Shown: positions 8,311 through 11,169 of the stretch, one piece after another
Layout: each line of letters opens with the position of its first letter
How positions within the stretch are numbered: position 1 is the first letter of the stretch
NCBI GenBank assembly: GCA_035591015.1
Contig: JAXIUW010207065.1
Span: 1 to 11,169 of the forward strand
Origin: Cephalothrix simula
Taxonomy: Eukaryota; Nemertea; Palaeonemertea; Archinemertea; Cephalotrichidae
Length of the DNA stretch: 11,169 nucleotides
Reading direction: 5' to 3'
Notes under the pieces: model-generated
Database searches by the model: none
What the model was told of the DNA's origin: nothing
What the model saw: only the letters and a program-made list of their open reading frames with translations
Program-made: the position numbers and the translations under genes

Positions 8311-8386
8311 TTATTCACCGGTTTATCAATTTTATCCAAGAAATTTCACTGAATATCGCTTCACGTATAACACAACCGGTGAATAA
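8311..8386. repeat. Perfect 13 bp inverted repeat, AACCGGTGAATAA
   Basis: TTATTCACCGGTT at 8311-8323 and AACCGGTGAATAA at 8374-8386 are exact complements separated by 50 bases. The arms are adjacent to the hairpin at 8204-8306 and may form the right part of the same repeat element. No matching left outer arm was identified. Confidence 0.8.
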
Positions 8387-8528
8387 TCCATTTTAAATGT
8401 AGGCCTGCTCATTATAAATGGCCTAATATTCCTCTTTTTATGAGCATAGATAATTATATGTTTTTTTGTATATTTAATGTATATTCTACTTATTTTGAAT
8501 CTATTTAAATCTCATTTTTTGAATTCTA

Positions 8529-9179
8529 CTGCAATGTGTCTCCCTTAAACAATTGAAAATGTCTTTTAATTGTTTCGGGATTAGTGATTCGTGAAACGAA
8601 TTGCTGATTTCCCCGGTGAAGCCCTAAAAAACCTCCAATTTTACGGTGATTTGGAAATTGGTTTTCTCAGTGTAAAGGACTTTCGTGATTTGGTATCAAA
8701 TTGGAATGTACCTGCATTTCTTCCGTTGCCCATGCTTTAGTAGTTAACTGATCGAGCTCTAATAAATGGCGATCTTTCACTTTTTCTTTCTTAAAATGTT
8801 TCCATTCGGTTTTATACTTATACTTATTTCATTATTCTTTATGGCTTCATTGTTAATCTTAATGATTTTGCCTAAAACAGCCTTCGTCCATCTTATTATC
8901 TGTATCAATTTGAAATAAGATGCTATTAATCCTTCTATCCCTTTGGGGGTTTCGATTTTTGTTCATCTGCGTTTTTAATGCTGATTGTTCGTCTTCAATT
9001 CTTAAGGGAAAAACATTGTCTCGTTCAAGAGTGATTTGTACCATGGTTTTGTCATTAGTCAAATTAGTATCAAAGCAAATTGATTCGATATATTCCAGCA
9101 ACTCTACTCTTTCTTTGGTAAACCAAACACTTTTCACGACGTGGTGATCGCAAAGAAGATCTTTCGTAATATTAATTTT
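8529..9179 (-). pseudogene. Degenerate coding relic, unknown family
   Basis: In one minus-strand frame three open blocks follow each other: 9179-8862 (106 codons), 8828-8670 (53 codons) and 8666-8529 (46 codons). They are separated by a cluster of stops (8861-8829) and a single TGA (8669-8667). Readable stretches include SVWFTKERVELLEYIESICF, KVKDRHLLELDQLTTKAWAT and GNQQFVSRITNPETIKRHFQ. The mix of charged and hydrophobic residues looks like soluble protein, but I recognise no domain. Across the stop cluster another frame stays open, so an old frameshift is possible. Part of the first block is duplicated at 9266-9340 in broken form. AT-rich DNA yields frames of this size by chance at an appreciable rate, so this could be spurious. 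Confidence 0.33.
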
Positions 9180-9413
9180 TAGATGTCTGACGTCATGGAT
9201 TTATTGACCAATTAGATTCTTAGATCGCTGAACGAGCATCTAAAAGAAAAATTGTTTGTTTAAACTCAAGAGAGTGTTTTGTACCATGGTTTTTTCATTA
9301 CAAATTAGTATCAAAGCAAATTGATTCTATATATTCCAGAACAAAGAATTGATATTGATTTTTTCATCTCTGACGTCATGATATATTAACCAATCAGATT
9401 CTTTGATTGCTGG
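9025..9413. repeat. Tandem duplication, about 240 bp unit with a 60 bp indel
   Basis: Block a occurs at 9025-9100 and again at 9266-9340 (shared gtaccatggtttt, ttagtatcaaagcaaattga, tatattccag). Block b occurs at 9174-9230 and 9357-9413 (shared tgacgtcatg, ccaat, agattct). Start-to-start spacing is 243 for block a and 183 for block b, so the second unit lacks about 60 bases between the blocks, or the first gained them. Identity is high enough for a fairly recent event. Block a encodes LEYIESICFDTNL in the minus-strand relic; in the second unit that frame stops right after the same residues. Confidence 0.9.
9188..9394. promoter_or_regulatory. Duplicated TGACGTCA + CCAAT module
   Basis: A perfect CRE-type palindrome TGACGTCA lies at 9188-9195 and again at 9371-9378, in each case followed by CCAAT (9208-9212 and 9390-9394) after 12 and 11 bases. 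The pair is carried by block b of the tandem duplication. For a minus-strand transcript the order would be inverted CCAAT then CRE, a known promoter arrangement in animals. Whether it is functional or just copied along is unknown. Confidence 0.28.
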
Positions 9414-9477
9414 AAGTAAAACCAGCTATTTTGTCTCAGTGCTGTGAATGAACTTGGAGAAACCTTGTGCAAGCCCT

Positions 9478-9856
9478 TCAGGCTGATCCTGCTTGGTCAA
9501 CCATTTCGGAAATCAAATCAAGCACTACGTCGCTCTCGCTCTGATTTATATATTCTATGACCTTGATGACCATCGTCGAAATGTTTAATCGCTGATTTTT
9601 TGCCCTCGGCACATGCAGCTCTTCTAAATTATATCCATGGGCATGTGCAGATGCTAAATTGATTGTTAAAGTATCTTTTATGAAGATCTGATCATAGTCT
9701 CAAGTATCGGTATTCATCTTGGAGTTCAGTATCATTACAGCACTTAGAATTACCAATTTCACTTGGTGCCCTTGGGGCTGTATGGTCATCACTTCTGTCT
9801 GTAATCACCTGATGACCATCTAGTATACACTTACAGAGAATAATATAAAGTATCAT
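9478..9856 (-). pseudogene. Frameshifted coding relic, possibly death-fold-like helical domain
   Basis: A minus-strand frame starts with ATG at 9856-9854 (MILYIILCKCILDGHQV) and runs 54 codons to a stop at 9694-9692. A second frame opens after a stop at 9702-9700, runs 73 codons from 9699 and stops at 9480-9478. The two meet at 9692-9702, as expected from a one-base frameshift in a single 127-residue product. The second part contains LASAHAHGYNLEELHVPRA and EYINQSESDVVLDLISEMVD, whose spacing of hydrophobic residues suggests an amphipathic helical bundle; it reminds me of animal death domains. That family guess is weak. Alternatively the first segment is an exon with an acceptor at ...atactag before ATGGTC, or all of this is chance. 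Confidence 0.38.
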
Positions 9857-9921
9857 CGATGATATTGATGTTGAAATTTATTTAACTACAGAATACATAC
9901 GCTCGCGTCTACATGTAACAC

Positions 9922-10042
9922 TTTTTTTTTTTTAAATATAGAAATTTTATTAGAACTTATAATCACGCCCTGACAAAAAGACGGACCGTCGGGCACTAGG
10001 GCCGCCCACTGTGGTATTGTAAAAGCTTCTACGAGGGTCCTG
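9922..10042 (-). mobile_element. Retroposed poly(A) fragment with 10 bp TSD
   Basis: On the minus strand a GC-richer 109-base body ends with AATAAA (9951-9946), then 12 bases, then a run of 12 A (9933-9922). The sequence catgtaacac flanks it exactly at 9912-9921 and 10043-10052, which is the TSD left by target-primed reverse transcription. One frame is open through the body and ends SGRDYKF before two TAA codons that overlap the poly(A) signal, so the source was probably the 3' end of a LINE or of an mRNA. I cannot identify the source. The insert lies just upstream of the minus-strand relic starting at 9856. Confidence 0.72.
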
Positions 10043-10052
10043 CATGTAACAC

Positions 10053-10416
10053 ATCGCCGTGTTGACTAGCTTACACACTGAAACGTTGACACACTGACTC
10101 ATAGCATATTTTAACATACAAAGCGGGTGGCCATTTGACCACCTAGGCCCCCCAAAAAGTCCAAAATATATTTTTTGGTAAATTATTGAAAATTTAATAT
10201 ACTCAGATCATGAATGTTGAACATGCAGTTTGCGTAACGTTTTCCAGATAATGTGGGCATTTACCTCTCCCTTGAGTAAAAAAGGTAAATGTCTTACGCC
10301 CATTACAAACTGAAAAGTGTTTTCCTGAAAATAATAAGAGAATGGCAAATACGCCTCACCAATTATTTAAAAGAAAAACAAATGTTTTCCGATAGCCTTT
10401 AAAATTTATACACACA
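10053..10416. other. No supported gene; small inverted repeats
   Basis: Nothing coding is visible. A small stem ggtgg/ccacc lies at 10126-10143, followed by a CCCCCC run at 10148-10153, and a larger inverted repeat occupies 10226-10312. Confidence 0.4.
10226..10312. repeat. 87 bp imperfect inverted repeat
   Basis: The outer arms are CAGTTTG (10226-10232) and CAAACTG (10306-10312). The inner arms are gcatttacct (10258-10267) and aggtaaatgt (10283-10292), enclosing a 15-base loop. Between them gggc and gccc also pair. The size suggests a small palindromic repeat, but no TSD was found. Confidence 0.65.
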
Positions 10417-10423
10417 TTCTATG

Positions 10424-10653
10424 AGGGTCTAGAAGGGGGGTCATCCAACCCGCTACTGTTAAGCCCAAATATTGAAAATCCATTCCGTTAAACTAATTTT
10501 TGAGAAAATCCGATCCCGCTAAATTATATTTCCTCAGAAGTTGTTGAATCCGCCACCCGATTCCGTCAAAAATCTGTTGAAATTTTTCAAAATCTACTCG
10601 TTTAGCCAATTCTATAAGAAACTCGCCCCCGTTTAACCCCCTTCTACCCCCTC
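10424..10653. mobile_element. 230 bp TIR element with G-run ends and 7 bp TSD
   Basis: The flanks are ttctatg at 10417-10423 and 10654-10660. The left end reads AGGGTCTAGAAGGGGGGTCA and the right end, on the other strand, reads GAGGGGGTAGAAGGGGGTTA. The interior has about 29 bp direct repeats, gaaaatccattccgttaaac (10474-) and gaaaatccgatcccgctaaa (10503-), followed by a more diverged third unit from about 10546. It encodes no protein. G-run TIRs, a 7-8 bp TSD and tandem interior units are shared with the 18-576 element, though the ends are not the same sequence. Confidence 0.65.
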
Positions 10654-10660
10654 TTCTATG

Positions 10661-11080
10661 TATGGTATATGTAACTTTTTATCACCATTGAAAAAATTTT
10701 GAAATATCTTATTTTCCGGGTTGCAGCCGCATCTGAAGTTGAATCTTAGTACACAAAAGGAATACAAAACGCAAACTTCTTCTACAGGTCGCAAGCGCAA
10801 CCTGATATTGAATAGCTAATGGGTAGTGCTATTTAGCAACGATAGCCAAAAGATCTAGTTGCAACTAATGCGCTTCGGATGTTTAAAAGCTTTTTTGACT
10901 GATGTAGGCCTTTTGTTATTATAATGACTTAATTCATATGATCGTCTTAGCATATCATAACCAAATTAATTTTTAAACAAGGCGATTAACATATAATTAT
11001 GTGAATAACTGGTCTTGTGCAATGAACCCATCATAGTAACATGAAACGAATAACGTCCGAATAATTATGAAACAGACGAG
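10661..11080. other. No supported gene
   Basis: AT-rich sequence without a coding frame. Two diverged copies of ggttgcagccgc-atctgaagttgaat (10720-10745) and ggtcgcaagcgc-aacctgatattgaat (10787-10813) lie about 67 bases apart; the second contains a near-palindrome ggtcgcaagcgcaacc. Nothing else stands out. Confidence 0.4.
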
Positions 11081-11167
11081 GCGCGTTTCTCATTATAATT
11101 ATACGATCTAGAGTGACTATTACCTAATAGACACTCCGCTCATAAATTATGATAATGAGTTTCGCGC
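11081..11167. repeat. 87 bp near-perfect hairpin at the window edge
   Basis: The outer arms gcgcgtttctcattataatta (from 11081) and the complement of ataatgagtttcgcgc (to 11167) pair with small gaps. The inner arms gagtgactatta (11111-11122) and taatagacactc (11125-11136) pair with one mismatch around a two-base centre. It is a palindromic repeat of MITE type or one half of a larger element, since the window ends two bases later. Confidence 0.85.
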
Positions 11168-11169
11168 AG

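Noticed and set aside
8920-9147. 75-codon plus frame opposite the minus-strand relic
   Set aside because: Composition is dominated by L, F, S and I from T-rich codons, as expected for the shadow of an A-rich opposite strand.
9782-9819. Perfect 10 bp inverted repeat atggtcatca/tgatgaccat as a regulatory operator
   Set aside because: It lies inside the candidate coding relic where GAT GGT CAT and GAT GAC CAT codons create it, and there is no independent support for a regulatory role.

Overview
The window looks like non-coding DNA from a eukaryote, most likely a marine or other invertebrate animal. It is AT-rich on reading. There is no dense array of long open frames, no operon-like spacing, no rRNA or tRNA, and no intact gene longer than about 110 codons. 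It is crowded with short repeats, target-site duplications (TSDs), terminal inverted repeats (TIRs), foldback sequences and a retroposed poly(A) copy. The animal assignment is inference from this repeat style (CAGTGGC-type ends, a CAGTAGAAC-type pogo end, CTGT-rich stretches); I cannot name the species.

Layout. (1) 18-576 is a probable TIR element with G-run ends, a G-quadruplex motif, scattered GTCAGAYTAG words and a 30-31 bp minisatellite. (2) 577-2388 has no convincing gene; a CAGTGGC-type transposon end lies at about 1560-1615. (3) 2389-2710 is a 322 bp foldback with nested arms. (4) 3657-4584 is a 928 bp TIR element with internal direct repeats. (5) 4592-7475 is mostly unassigned, with a pogo/Tigger-like end finishing at 6132 and a second CAGTGGC-type end at 6630. 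(6) 7485-7828 is a 344 bp TIR element with a perfect 9 bp TSD; its TIR closely resembles that of the 928 bp element. (7) 8048-9856 holds the only protein-like signal, all on the minus strand. It comprises a two-frame relic (9856-9478), a longer relic with three open blocks in one frame (9179-8529), and a possible terminal exon (8125-8048). A 103 bp hairpin and a 13 bp inverted repeat lie between the last two, and a tandem duplication overlaps the second relic. (8) 9922-10042 is a minus-strand retroposed fragment with AATAAA, poly(A) and a 10 bp TSD. (9) 10424-10653 is a fourth element with G-run TIRs and a 7 bp TSD. (10) 11081-11167 is a near-perfect hairpin at the window edge.

The coherent theme is a set of small, non-autonomous DNA transposons with G-rich TIRs and 7-9 bp TSDs. 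Two of them share the TIR core GGTCAWGGAAAAAA, so they appear to belong to one family. None encodes a recognisable transposase here, so they would depend on an enzyme supplied from elsewhere. The minus-strand coding relics are not recognised with certainty. Open frames of 50-70 codons are common by chance in DNA this AT-rich, so these calls rest on residue composition and shared frame and stay low in confidence.
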